From assembly GCA_904502205.1 (NCBI GenBank), contig CAJGDR010000032.1, forward strand, positions 1 to 10,658: DNA of 10,658 nucleotides, in the 5' to 3' direction. A program made the position numbers and the translations under genes. The notes beneath the pieces were generated by a model, which was given only the letters and a program-made list of their open reading frames with translations, was not told where the DNA came from and did not search any database. Position 1 is the first letter of the stretch, and each line of letters opens with the position of its first letter. Positions 1 through 7,300 of the stretch are shown piece after piece. The DNA is from an uncultured Bacilli bacterium. GTDB lineage: Bacteria > Bacillota_I > Bacilli_A > ML615J-28 > CAG-313.

Positions 1-803
1 CAAACGGATATAACGTTGATGTTATTGGCGTAATCGATGGTGCTAATAAAGATAGTAATATTGATATGAACGGATCAAATAAAGACGAATGGGCTACTGA
101 AATTGATGTATTATTCATCGTTGTTGAAATGATGAATAATCTTGGAACTATTGAATCTGATACATTATCATCTAATGCACAAGCACTTGGTGAATTATTA
201 GATCAAATGAAAGTATCTTACTTATTCGGTAATGATGTAAGAGATGATGACTTAATTACTGTTGATGACAACGTATTTAACGTATTAGTTATGGATGTAC
301 TTTCTACTACTAATATGATTAACGATGGAACTAACGGTGGATTCATTGATAAATCAACAGCTGAAGCTGATGATTGGTCAAGATACAATTGGACAGCTGA
401 ACTTTCAATCATTAGTGATTACGACACTTCAACTCCAAGTCAATCAGATGCATTTATTAGTAATGCTCAAACATCTGAAATTATTAAGAAATACTTCGAC
501 ATTGCTGGTGAATTAAATGCTCGTATTGACATGACATTCACATTATTAGGAAATGATTATAACTTAAAAGACTTAGTTGAAACTGCTAATGGCGGACCAT
601 TAACAAATGAAGGTCTTGCTACTCGCGTATGGGCTGACGAACTTGCTGATGTTAATACATTAACAACTACAATCAACTCATTCAATGGTTCAATCGGTCT
701 TGGACAAGTTGCAGCATTCGCATCTGCTCTTGATGGTATTAGAAATAATCCAACATTAGCTGGTGGTGTTGCAGATCATATCTTAAACTCTGTTGGACTA
801 TAA
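1..803 (+). CDS. C-terminal part of a repeat-containing, probably extracellular protein (5' truncated by window edge)
   Basis: The reading frame is open from the first complete codon (position 3), so the ATG at 66 is internal and the gene begins outside the window. About 266 residues are visible. I do not recognise a named family. The visible part is acidic, rich in Asn, Asp and Thr, and has no cysteine, as is common in secreted proteins of low-GC Gram-positives. It appears to be built of degenerate repeats: a W[AT]xE[IL] motif occurs at nt 90, 390 and 630, and the first two copies are each followed by an 'SNAQ' segment and an amphipathic helix. The C-terminus (HILNSVGL) shows no membrane anchor or LPXTG, so any attachment must lie upstream or be non-covalent. 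C-ending codons (AAC, GAC, TTC, ATC) are more common here than in the large surface gene downstream, which may reflect high expression. It ends at a strong terminator. Export and surface location are inferred. Confidence 0.8.
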   Translation, partial: NGYNVDVIGVIDGANKDSNIDMNGSNKDEWATEIDVLFIVVEMMNNLGTIESDTLSSNAQALGELLDQMKVSYLFGNDVRDDDLITVDDNVFNVLVMDVLSTTNMINDGTNGGFIDKSTAEADDWSRYNWTAELSIISDYDTSTPSQSDAFISNAQTSEIIKKYFDIAGELNARIDMTFTLLGNDYNLKDLVETANGGPLTNEGLATRVWADELADVNTLTTTINSFNGSIGLGQVAAFASALDGIRNNPTLAGGVADHILNSVGL

Positions 804-810
804 AAAAAGA

Positions 811-847
811 GGGTCTTTAGGAATTATCCTAAAGCCCTTTTTCTTTT
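811..847 (+). terminator. Rho-independent terminator of the surface repeat protein gene
   Basis: An inverted repeat, GGG(T)CTTTAGG with CCTAAAGCCC, makes a 10-bp stem with a one-base bulge and a six-base AATTAT loop. A T-rich tract follows from 838. It starts 7 bases after the stop codon and separates this gene from the rpmE promoter. Confidence 0.9.
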
Positions 848-850
848 CAT

Positions 851-879
851 TTGACTTTTATTAAACTATTTGATATAAT
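851..879 (+). promoter_or_regulatory. Sigma-A type promoter of rpmE
   Basis: TTGACT at 851-856 and a perfect TATAAT at 874-879 are separated by 17 bases. TGA directly before the -10 gives an extended -10 element. Transcription would start near 886, leaving a leader of about 50 bases before the rpmE start codon. Confidence 0.85.
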
Positions 880-898
880 ATATAAGTAAAAAAATACT

Positions 899-920
899 GA
901 CTATGGTTACCAGACTATGG
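899..920 (+). promoter_or_regulatory. Direct repeat in the rpmE leader, possible autoregulatory RNA element
   Basis: GACTATGG occurs twice (899-906 and 913-920), separated by TTACCA. The second copy abuts the Shine-Dalgarno sequence (GAAAGGAG, 921-928). In the RNA, the central ACCA can pair with UGGU of the first copy, or CCA with UGG of the second, so alternative pairings next to the ribosome binding site are possible. Ribosomal protein leaders that bind their own product, including for L31, are known in several bacterial groups. That this is one of them is inference from position and repetition only. Confidence 0.4.
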
Positions 921-934
921 GAAAGGAGAAAAGC

Positions 935-1153
935 ATGAGAAACGGAATTCATCCAAATTATCAAAAGGCAAAAGTAGTATGTGTATCTTGTGGTAATGAA
1001 TTTGAAACAGGTTCAGTTTTAAAAGAAATCAGAGTTGATACTTGTTCAAAATGTCATCCATTCTACACAGGTGAACAAAAATTTGTTCAATCTGCTGGAC
1101 GTATTGATAGATTCAATAAACGTTTAAGCCAAGCTCAAAAAGCTAGCAAATAA
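935..1153 (+). CDS. rpmE: 50S ribosomal protein L31, zinc-binding type
   Basis: Large-subunit ribosomal protein L31 of 72 residues. The N-terminus MRNGIHPNY matches the family hallmark (MKxGIHPxY). Two cysteine pairs, C16-x2-C19 and C37-x2-C40, are intact and mark the zinc-binding form, as opposed to the zinc-free paralogue used under zinc limitation. 'HPFYTG' and the basic C-terminus with 'GRIDRFNKR' are also typical. The ATG at 935 is chosen over the in-frame ATG at 917 because it lies 6 bases after the strong GAAAGGAG site and gives the family's usual N-terminus; the ATG at 917 would read through the ribosome binding site. The gene is monocistronic, with its own promoter and terminator. 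In many Bacillota rpmE sits near tdk and prfA; here tdk is on the same strand about 7 kb away. The leader repeat upstream may regulate translation (inference). Confidence 0.97.
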   Translation: MRNGIHPNYQKAKVVCVSCGNEFETGSVLKEIRVDTCSKCHPFYTGEQKFVQSAGRIDRFNKRLSQAQKASK

Positions 1154-1168
1154 TAAAATTGATTAAAG

Positions 1169-1204
1169 ATTAGTATAAGTTTATAACTTATACTAATTTT
1201 TTTT
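1169..1204 (+). terminator. Rho-independent terminator of rpmE
   Basis: A perfect inverted repeat pairs 1169-1180 with 1186-1197 (ATTAGTATAAGT against ACTTATACTAAT) around a five-base TTATA loop, followed by a run of T residues through 1204. The stem is unusually AT-rich but long (12 bp). Confidence 0.88.
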
Positions 1205-1232
1205 ATAATCATTATTAATTATTAATAAATTG

Positions 1233-1241
1233 TGGTATACT
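1233..1241 (+). promoter_or_regulatory. Extended -10 promoter of the aminopeptidase operon
   Basis: TGG-TATACT forms an extended -10 element at 1233-1241. At the 17-base spacing only TATTAA (1213-1218) is found as a -35, a poor match, so recognition probably relies on the extended -10. Transcription would begin near 1248, giving a leader of about 20 bases before the AAGAAAAGAGG ribosome binding site (1251-1261). Confidence 0.65.
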
Positions 1242-1268
1242 ATATCTAATAAGAAAAGAGGTATTAAT

Positions 1269-2501
1269 ATGAATCAAGAATTAAATAACAAGTTTGCTAA
1301 ACTAATTATCAATGTAGGTATTAATTTACAAGAACGTCAAGGTTTAGTAATTAATGCACCAATTGAAGCAGTTGAATTAGTACGTGAAATTGTAAAAGTT
1401 GCATACGAAAAGAAAACAAGTAATGTATATATAAACTGGAGCGATGGATTAGTTAATAAAACAGTATTACAAAATGCTGAAGTTGAAGATATGTTAGTAA
1501 AAGATTGGGAACTTGCTAAATTACATTATATTGTAGATAATGGCTTTGCGATGTTATCAATTACATCACCTAATCCAGGTTTAATGGCTGGTGTTGATAT
1601 GTCTAGAAGTGTTCAAGCAAATATGCAAAATGCACCTAAAACATCATTTGCAAGAGATAATACAATGAATAACAACACTCAATGGTGTGTAGTTGCATAT
1701 CCAAATGTTGTTTGGGCTAAAAAAGTATTCCCTGAACTTAGTGATGAAGAAGCTTTAGAAAAACTTTATAAAGCAATCCTAGATGCATCACATGTAACTT
1801 GTGATAACGATCCTGTTAGTGAGTGGAATGAATTAAATGATCAAATGACAAAACGTAATGAAATTTTAAATAGTTATGATTTTGCAAGCTTACATTTTGA
1901 AAATAGTTTAGGAACAAATCTTGAAATCGGACTAGTTGAAGATCATATTTGGGCCGGTGGTGGAGAATTCAGTACAAAAGGTGTATTCTTCAATCCAAAT
2001 ATTCCAACAGAAGAAAACTTCTGTATGCCACACAATAAACAAATTAATGGTCGAGTTGTTGCTACTAAACCACTTAATTATGGTGGAAAATTAATTGAAG
2101 ATTTCTGGTTAGAATTTAAAGATGGTAAAGTAGTTGCATTTGATGCGAAAACTTCGCGTGAAGCTTTAGAAGAATTAATTAATTTTGATGAAGGTAGTTC
2201 ATCATTAGGTGAAGTTGCTCTTGTTCCATATTATTCACCAATTTCACTTTCAAATATTTTATTCTATAATACATTATTTGATGAAAATGCATCTTGCCAT
2301 TTAGCGCTTGGTGCAGCATATGTTGGAACTAATCTTAAAAACGGTACAAGTTATTCAGAAACTGAACTAAAAGAACGCGGTGTTAACATTTCACATACAC
2401 ATGTTGACTTTATGTTTGGATCAAGTTGTATGAATATTGTTGGTACTAAAAAAGATGGAACAAAAGTTGTTATCTTTAAAGATGGTAATTTTGTAATTTA
2501 G
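1269..2501 (+). CDS. M29-family aminopeptidase (AmpS/PepS type)
   Basis: A cytoplasmic, metal-dependent aminopeptidase of 410 residues, the usual length for family M29 (thermophilic aminopeptidase T, staphylococcal AmpS). These enzymes remove N-terminal residues from short peptides using two divalent metal ions. The family's ligand and catalytic set is present: E248/E249 in 'IPTEENF', E315 in 'SLGEVALVP', H344 and Y351 in 'CHLALGAAY', and H378-x-D380 in 'THVDFMFG'. The N-terminal domain (about 1-105) fits the family's Rossmann-like part. The start at 1269 is chosen because it follows the ribosome binding site AAGAAAAGAGG; the in-frame ATG at 1230 overlaps the -10 element and would add 13 atypical residues. 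The stop codon TAG is part of the Shine-Dalgarno of the next gene, so the two aminopeptidases are almost certainly cotranscribed. Exact substrate preference cannot be read from sequence. Confidence 0.95.
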   Translation: MNQELNNKFAKLIINVGINLQERQGLVINAPIEAVELVREIVKVAYEKKTSNVYINWSDGLVNKTVLQNAEVEDMLVKDWELAKLHYIVDNGFAMLSITSPNPGLMAGVDMSRSVQANMQNAPKTSFARDNTMNNNTQWCVVAYPNVVWAKKVFPELSDEEALEKLYKAILDASHVTCDNDPVSEWNELNDQMTKRNEILNSYDFASLHFENSLGTNLEIGLVEDHIWAGGGEFSTKGVFFNPNIPTEENFCMPHNKQINGRVVATKPLNYGGKLIEDFWLEFKDGKVVAFDAKTSREALEELINFDEGSSSLGEVALVPYYSPISLSNILFYNTLFDENASCHLALGAAYVGTNLKNGTSYSETELKERGVNISHTHVDFMFGSSCMNIVGTKKDGTKVVIFKDGNFVI

Positions 2502-2509
2502 GAGTATAT

Positions 2510-3772
2510 ATGAAACAATTTTTTGAATTTTTAAATAAAAGTGTTAATGAATATTATGCTTGTCAAAATATCGTTGATATATTAAAATCAAACGGTTTTG
2601 AGTATTTAGACCCATCATCAAATTGGAATTTAAAAAATGGGGGTAATTACTTCACAACCAAAGATCAAAGTTCTATTATTGCGTTTAAAATGGGCCAAAA
2701 TTTTAATTCTACAAGCTTTAACATTGTTGCAAGTCATTTAGATAGTCCAAATCTTAAAATTAAGCCAAATGGTGTAATTTCTAAACCAAACTATACATCA
2801 CTTAATACTGAAGTTTATGGTGGTCCAATATTATCAACTTGGCTAGATCGTCCACTTAGTATTGCAGGTAGAGTATTTATTAAAACAGAAAATGGTATTA
2901 AATCTGAACTTGTAAATATTGATGAAGATTTACTTGTAATTCCTAATGTTTGTATTCATTTAAAGAAAGATAGTGATATTAACCCACAACGTGATTTATT
3001 ACCACTAGCAAGTTTATCTAAATATGAATCGGTAAATGAAATCTTAGAAAAGAAATTAGGATTAAATAAAGAATCAATTTTAAGTTATGATTTAAGTGTA
3101 TATAACCGTGACGAGGCTAAACTAATTGGTGTTGATCGTGAATTATTTTCTGCACCTAGAATTGATAACTTAGAATGTGCATATTCATCACTTCAAGCTT
3201 TTTTAGCAAGTAATAATGATAACAAAATAAATGTATATGCATCGTTTAATAATGAAGAAGTAGGTAGCACAACTAAACAAGGAGCTGCATCAACATTCTT
3301 AAAAGAAGTATTATCAAGAATTGTTGGAAATAGTGAAGAATATTATAAAGCTTTAGCAAACAGTTTCTTAGTATCAGCTGATAATGCACATGCAGTGCAT
3401 CCAAATAGACCTGATTTAGCTGATCCAACAAATCAAGTATTTATGAATAAAGGTATTGTTATTAAACATAATGCTAATCAAAGATATACTACTGATGCTT
3501 TCTCTAATGCATATTTTAAATTAATATGTGAAAGTGCAAATGCTTTATATCAACATTATACTAATAGATCAGACCAAAGAGGTGGAGGAACACTTGGTTC
3601 AATTAGTTCTACACAAGTAAGTATTCCATCATGTGATATTGGTCTTGCTCAACTTGCAATGCACTCTGCACTTGAGGTAGCAGGTGTTGATGATTATCAA
3701 GAAATGGTTAAAGCATTAACTAAGTTTTATAATGCTAATTTCAAAGTTGAAGACAACAATATTAAAATGTAA
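2510..3772 (+). CDS. M18-family aminopeptidase (aspartyl aminopeptidase-like)
   Basis: A cytoplasmic zinc/cobalt aminopeptidase of family M18 (420 residues, typical length), whose members form tetrahedral dodecamers and remove N-terminal residues, often acidic ones, from peptides. The dinuclear metal site can be followed: H76 in 'ASHLDSP', D219 in 'APRIDNLE', E249/E250 in 'NNEEVGS', D291 in 'SADNAHA', and H385 in 'AMHSALEVAG'. Other hallmarks are 'YGGPILSTWLDRPL' and the glycine-rich 'QRGGGTLGSI' near the C-terminus. The start follows the preceding M29 gene by 8 bases, with TAGGAG (2499-2504) serving both as that gene's stop and as this gene's ribosome binding site, so translation is probably coupled. 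The pairing suggests joint trimming of imported peptides. Alternative members of M18 differ in specificity, so aspartyl preference is unproven. Confidence 0.95.
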   Translation: MKQFFEFLNKSVNEYYACQNIVDILKSNGFEYLDPSSNWNLKNGGNYFTTKDQSSIIAFKMGQNFNSTSFNIVASHLDSPNLKIKPNGVISKPNYTSLNTEVYGGPILSTWLDRPLSIAGRVFIKTENGIKSELVNIDEDLLVIPNVCIHLKKDSDINPQRDLLPLASLSKYESVNEILEKKLGLNKESILSYDLSVYNRDEAKLIGVDRELFSAPRIDNLECAYSSLQAFLASNNDNKINVYASFNNEEVGSTTKQGAASTFLKEVLSRIVGNSEEYYKALANSFLVSADNAHAVHPNRPDLADPTNQVFMNKGIVIKHNANQRYTTDAFSNAYFKLICESANALYQHYTNRSDQRGGGTLGSISSTQVSIPSCDIGLAQLAMHSALEVAGVDDYQEMVKALTKFYNANFKVEDNNIKM

Positions 3773-3800
3773 AAAAGAGATGAATTTCATCTCTTTTTTT
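3771..3800. terminator. Bidirectional terminator between convergent genes
   Basis: A hairpin GAGATGA (3777-3783) - ATT - TCATCTC (3787-3793) is flanked by an A run on the left and seven T residues on the right, so it terminates both the plus-strand aminopeptidase operon and the minus-strand TspO-like gene. It overlaps both stop codons: the plus gene's TAA starts the A run, and the minus gene's TAA lies at 3799-3801. Confidence 0.9.
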
Positions 3801-4257
3801 AGTTAAATAAAAATACATATCCAGATAATACACAAGCAAATAAACTCCACAAAACATTTGGTACTAATAAATAAGATAATTTCTTGTTAATAAGTAATGT
3901 TTCCATCCAAGCAAATAATATAGATATAAAAGAAATCGCACACATTACAAATGGTAAAAATAATTGTTCAAACTCAAAAAACAATAATACATAAAGAACA
4001 TTTGCAAAATAATTAATAATTAAATAAACAATTAATCTTTTGTTTTTTAAAGTCAATGAATCATATATTAATACTAAATATAAAGCCATTAAGCTATATA
4101 AAATGGACCATACAATTCTAAACACAATACTAGGTATATTAATTTTATTTAAACTATTGTAAAAATCTTGGTTAAATTCTATAAAGAAGTATGGTAGTAT
4201 ATATATTAGTAAAAAAAGCAAAAACATAAAGACATTTTTAATTTTAATTTTTCTCAT
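3799..4257 (-). CDS. TspO/MBR-family membrane protein, divergent
   Basis: An integral membrane protein of 152 residues with five predicted transmembrane helices (about 8-26, 43-65, 73-95, 99-118, 128-151), the size and topology of TspO/MBR (tryptophan-rich sensory protein, translocator protein) members. Family-like segments are 'NIPSIVFRIVWSILYSLMALYLVL' (fragments around residues 40-63; in TspO proteins PxxVFxxVWxxLY), 'NYFANVLYVLLFF' (82-94; N-x-x-W-x-x-x-F in canonical members) and 'VPNVLWSLFACVLSG' (132-146). TspO proteins bind porphyrins and sterol-like ligands and take part in tetrapyrrole and stress responses. Only three tryptophans remain (W50, W117, W137), far fewer than usual, so ligand binding may differ. 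The start is supported by GTGAGG on the minus strand (complement of 4263-4268) 5 bases upstream. No clear -35/-10 pair was found in front of it. Family assignment rests on pattern recognition and is good but not certain. Confidence 0.8.
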   Translation of the reverse strand: MRKIKIKNVFMFLLFLLIYILPYFFIEFNQDFYNSLNKINIPSIVFRIVWSILYSLMALYLVLIYDSLTLKNKRLIVYLIINYFANVLYVLLFFEFEQLFLPFVMCAISFISILFAWMETLLINKKLSYLLVPNVLWSLFACVLSGYVFLFN

Positions 4258-4324
4258 TCTAACCTCACATAAAAAACTACTAATATTTGTATATAAATAT
4301 CAGTTTAAATTCATATAAAGTATA

Positions 4325-4353
4325 TTGCTAAATTCTTAAAAATATGATATAAT
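4325..4353 (+). promoter_or_regulatory. Sigma-A type promoter of the GHL10 surface protein gene
   Basis: TTGCTA (4325-4330), a 17-base spacer ending in TGA, and a perfect TATAAT (4348-4353) form a strong extended -10 promoter. A ribosome binding site AAAGGAGAG follows at 4361-4369, 6 bases before the ATG, leaving a leader of only about 16 bases. Confidence 0.85.
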
Positions 4354-4375
4354 ACATAAAAAAGGAGAGTTAAAT

Positions 4376-7300
4376 ATGAAATTACTTAAAAAGATAAACG
4401 AATTACTCTTAGTAGCGATTATGTCTACTTTATGTATTTTTCTAATCAAATCCCCAAAACAACCAGTAGATGCATCTAGTTCATCTAGTATCTATCGAGG
4501 TAAAGTTCAAGAAGTTCGTGCAGTATGGGTTTCCCATTTTGCTGGGGATGTACATACTTATAGTGATGAAGCAAGTTATAAACAAGAAATAACAAACATT
4601 TTAAATAATATGGAAAAGATGGGTTTCAATACAATGATTTTCCATGTTAGAACACATAATAATGCTTTATATAAATCAGAATTAAATCCTCTAGCTTCGT
4701 TTTGGAGTAAAGTAGATTTTGATGAATTTGATCCATTAGAATGGATGATAGAAGAATGTCATTCAAGAGGTATTGAATTCCATGCTTGGTTAAATCCATA
4801 TCGTATTTCAACAACAGGCGCACAAACACAATATGTATCAGGAAGTATTCCAGAAGGGAACCCTGTATTAAATGAAGATTATTTACTTCAATCTGGTAAC
4901 TCTATTATTTTAGACCCAGGTATTCCTGAAGTTCGTGATTATATTGTAGATTCATGTATGGAAGTTATTGAAAACTATGATGTAGATGCAATTCATTTTG
5001 ATGATTACTTCTATATTTCAGGTTGTGATGATACTGAAACTCGCAATAAATATAATAAAGAAGGTTTATCTTTAGGAGACTTTAGAAGAAAACAAGTAGA
5101 TTTATTTATTGAACAATTATCAGGTAAAATGTATGAATATAATATTAAAAATGATAAAACAGTTCAATTAGGTATTTCTCCATCTGGAATTTATCGTAAC
5201 GGTTCATATAGTGGTAATACACCAAAATATGATGAAAATGGTAATTTAACATATCCACTATATTCTAATACAAGTGGTTTTGCTCACTACGATAATTATT
5301 TATATAGTGATACTAAAAAATGGATTGATGAAGAATGGATTGACTATATTTTACCACAAACTTATTGGGCAATTGGTCACACTTCAGCAAGTTATGCTGA
5401 ACTTGCAAAATGGTGGAGTTGGACAGTTGAACATAAAAAAGTAAACCTATATTTAGGTGTCGGTATTTATATGGCACTAGAAGATACATCAAGTGGTAAA
5501 TATTGGAAAAATCAAAATGAAGTAAAAAATCAATTAGAAACTGCAAATTCATATTATGACAATATTCACGGATTATCTTTTTATAAATACAGTTCATTAC
5601 TTAATAGCGGTTCTTTAATGAAAGGTTATGTTGAAGACTTAGAAAGTTATTGGATAAAAGATATTCCAGGTTCAGTTCAACAAAGATATACTCACCTACC
5701 AGAACCAGATGTTAATAATATTGTATTAAATGGTAATACATTATCATGGGATAGTGTCGAAGGTGTTAGAGGTTATATTGTTTGGCAAACTGAAAGAAAT
5801 GGTGAAGTTAATAGAGTTGATCCAGATATTGATCAATTATATTTATATACTCAAGATACACAAGTAGAAATTAAAGATGGCTATGATTATTTTGTTTCAA
5901 CTGTTAACCTTGCAAATGAAATCTCTGAACCACTTGCGGTAAAAGAAGGAAGTAATGTTGATAGAGTTATAAATTTAATCAATGGTATTACAATTCCTGT
6001 AACACTAAGTCAAGTTAATAAGATTAATAATATTAAAGCAAAATATGATGATTTAACTAATGAAGAAAAAGCACAAGTATCAAATGCTTCAATTTTAGAA
6101 TTTGCATTAGAACAAATTAAATTATTAACATCATTTGAACAAGATGCAACAAATTTCGCTAAAACTTTAACAACAGATACAACTTCAAAATATGTTCTTC
6201 CAACATCATATTTAGATTATGCAGTAACTTGGGAATATGTAAATGAGTCTGATTCAAAGTTATATAATATTTTGACAGGTGAAGTATTAGTTGAATATCT
6301 TGCAACAACACTTGTTGAATTAAAATATACTTTAACTAAATCAGGTTTAAGTTATAGTGGTCAATTTAATTTAAATGTTGGTTACGTGAAACAATCAGAA
6401 ATTGGTTTAATTTATCGTAACACACCTAATGCTTTAAATCCAGATGAAGATCCAAATGCTGGTGTTTCATTTATTGGATGGGCTGGAAAAGCATTTAAAT
6501 TTGATAATTATGTATTCTTTATTGCTGATGGAAACTATCATGAATTAACATCTACAAATATTCCAAAAGGACATTGGTCTTCTTGTGGTAATGTATATGT
6601 TAATAAAACTAATCAAACAATTAGTGCTTTAGTATCAAGTTTCAGTATAACAACAATTAATAATTATGGATACTTTATTATTGGAGCTGACGGACTTGTT
6701 AGAGAAACTGTTGCAACTGCAAAATCAAGCGATACTATTACTTTAGCACCAGGAGAAATTTTATATTCATCAAATTATTTAGATGGATTAATCAATAAAT
6801 CTCCACTTAGACCTGCAACTAATATTGCTGTAGGTACAAAAATCGAACTTGTTACTCCAACATGGAAAGAACAATTAACTGAAGAACAACAAATTCAAGA
6901 ATTGATTGATGAAATTAATCAATTACCTGAGGTTATTACACTAGTTCATCAATCATTAATTGAAAGATTAGTTGATGTTTATAATAGTTTAACTGATGCT
7001 GCAAAAGCAAAAGTAACAAATTCTAATAAGTTACAATCTTCATATAACAAAGTAAATCAATTAATTGAACAACTTGAAGCATTAAATCAAGCAAAACTTG
7101 AAGCAATTCATGATGTAAAAGCACATCTTTCAGATTTATCTAAATATAGTGAATCTGGTAAAATGCAAATTCAAAACATTATTGCGATGTATGAATTTAA
7201 TATTAACAATATTACTGATATATTAGATCTTGATCAAGTAGTATTAGATGCTAAAAAAGCTTTAGATGATGTTTTAACTAAAGCTGAAGAAGATGCTGCT

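Noticed and set aside
218..516. Short overlapping frames on both strands inside the first gene
   Set aside because: They lie inside a continuous reading frame with repeat structure; their low-complexity products show no recognisable features.
917..934. Upstream in-frame ATG of rpmE
   Set aside because: Its codons span the strong GAAAGGAG ribosome binding site, and the resulting N-terminus does not fit the L31 family; the ATG at 935 does.
1230..1268. Upstream in-frame ATG of the M29 aminopeptidase
   Set aside because: It overlaps the -10 element and precedes the ribosome binding site; the extra 13 residues are not family-like.
4376..4438. Lipoprotein signal in the GHL10 protein (STLC near residue 20)
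   Set aside because: STLC does not match the lipobox consensus (small residue before Cys); a signal peptidase I site after VDA33 fits better.
5313..5597. Minus-strand open frames inside the GHL10 gene (also 4647-4829)
   Set aside because: The opposite strand has well-conserved GHL10 motifs throughout; these frames are by-products of AT-rich codon use.
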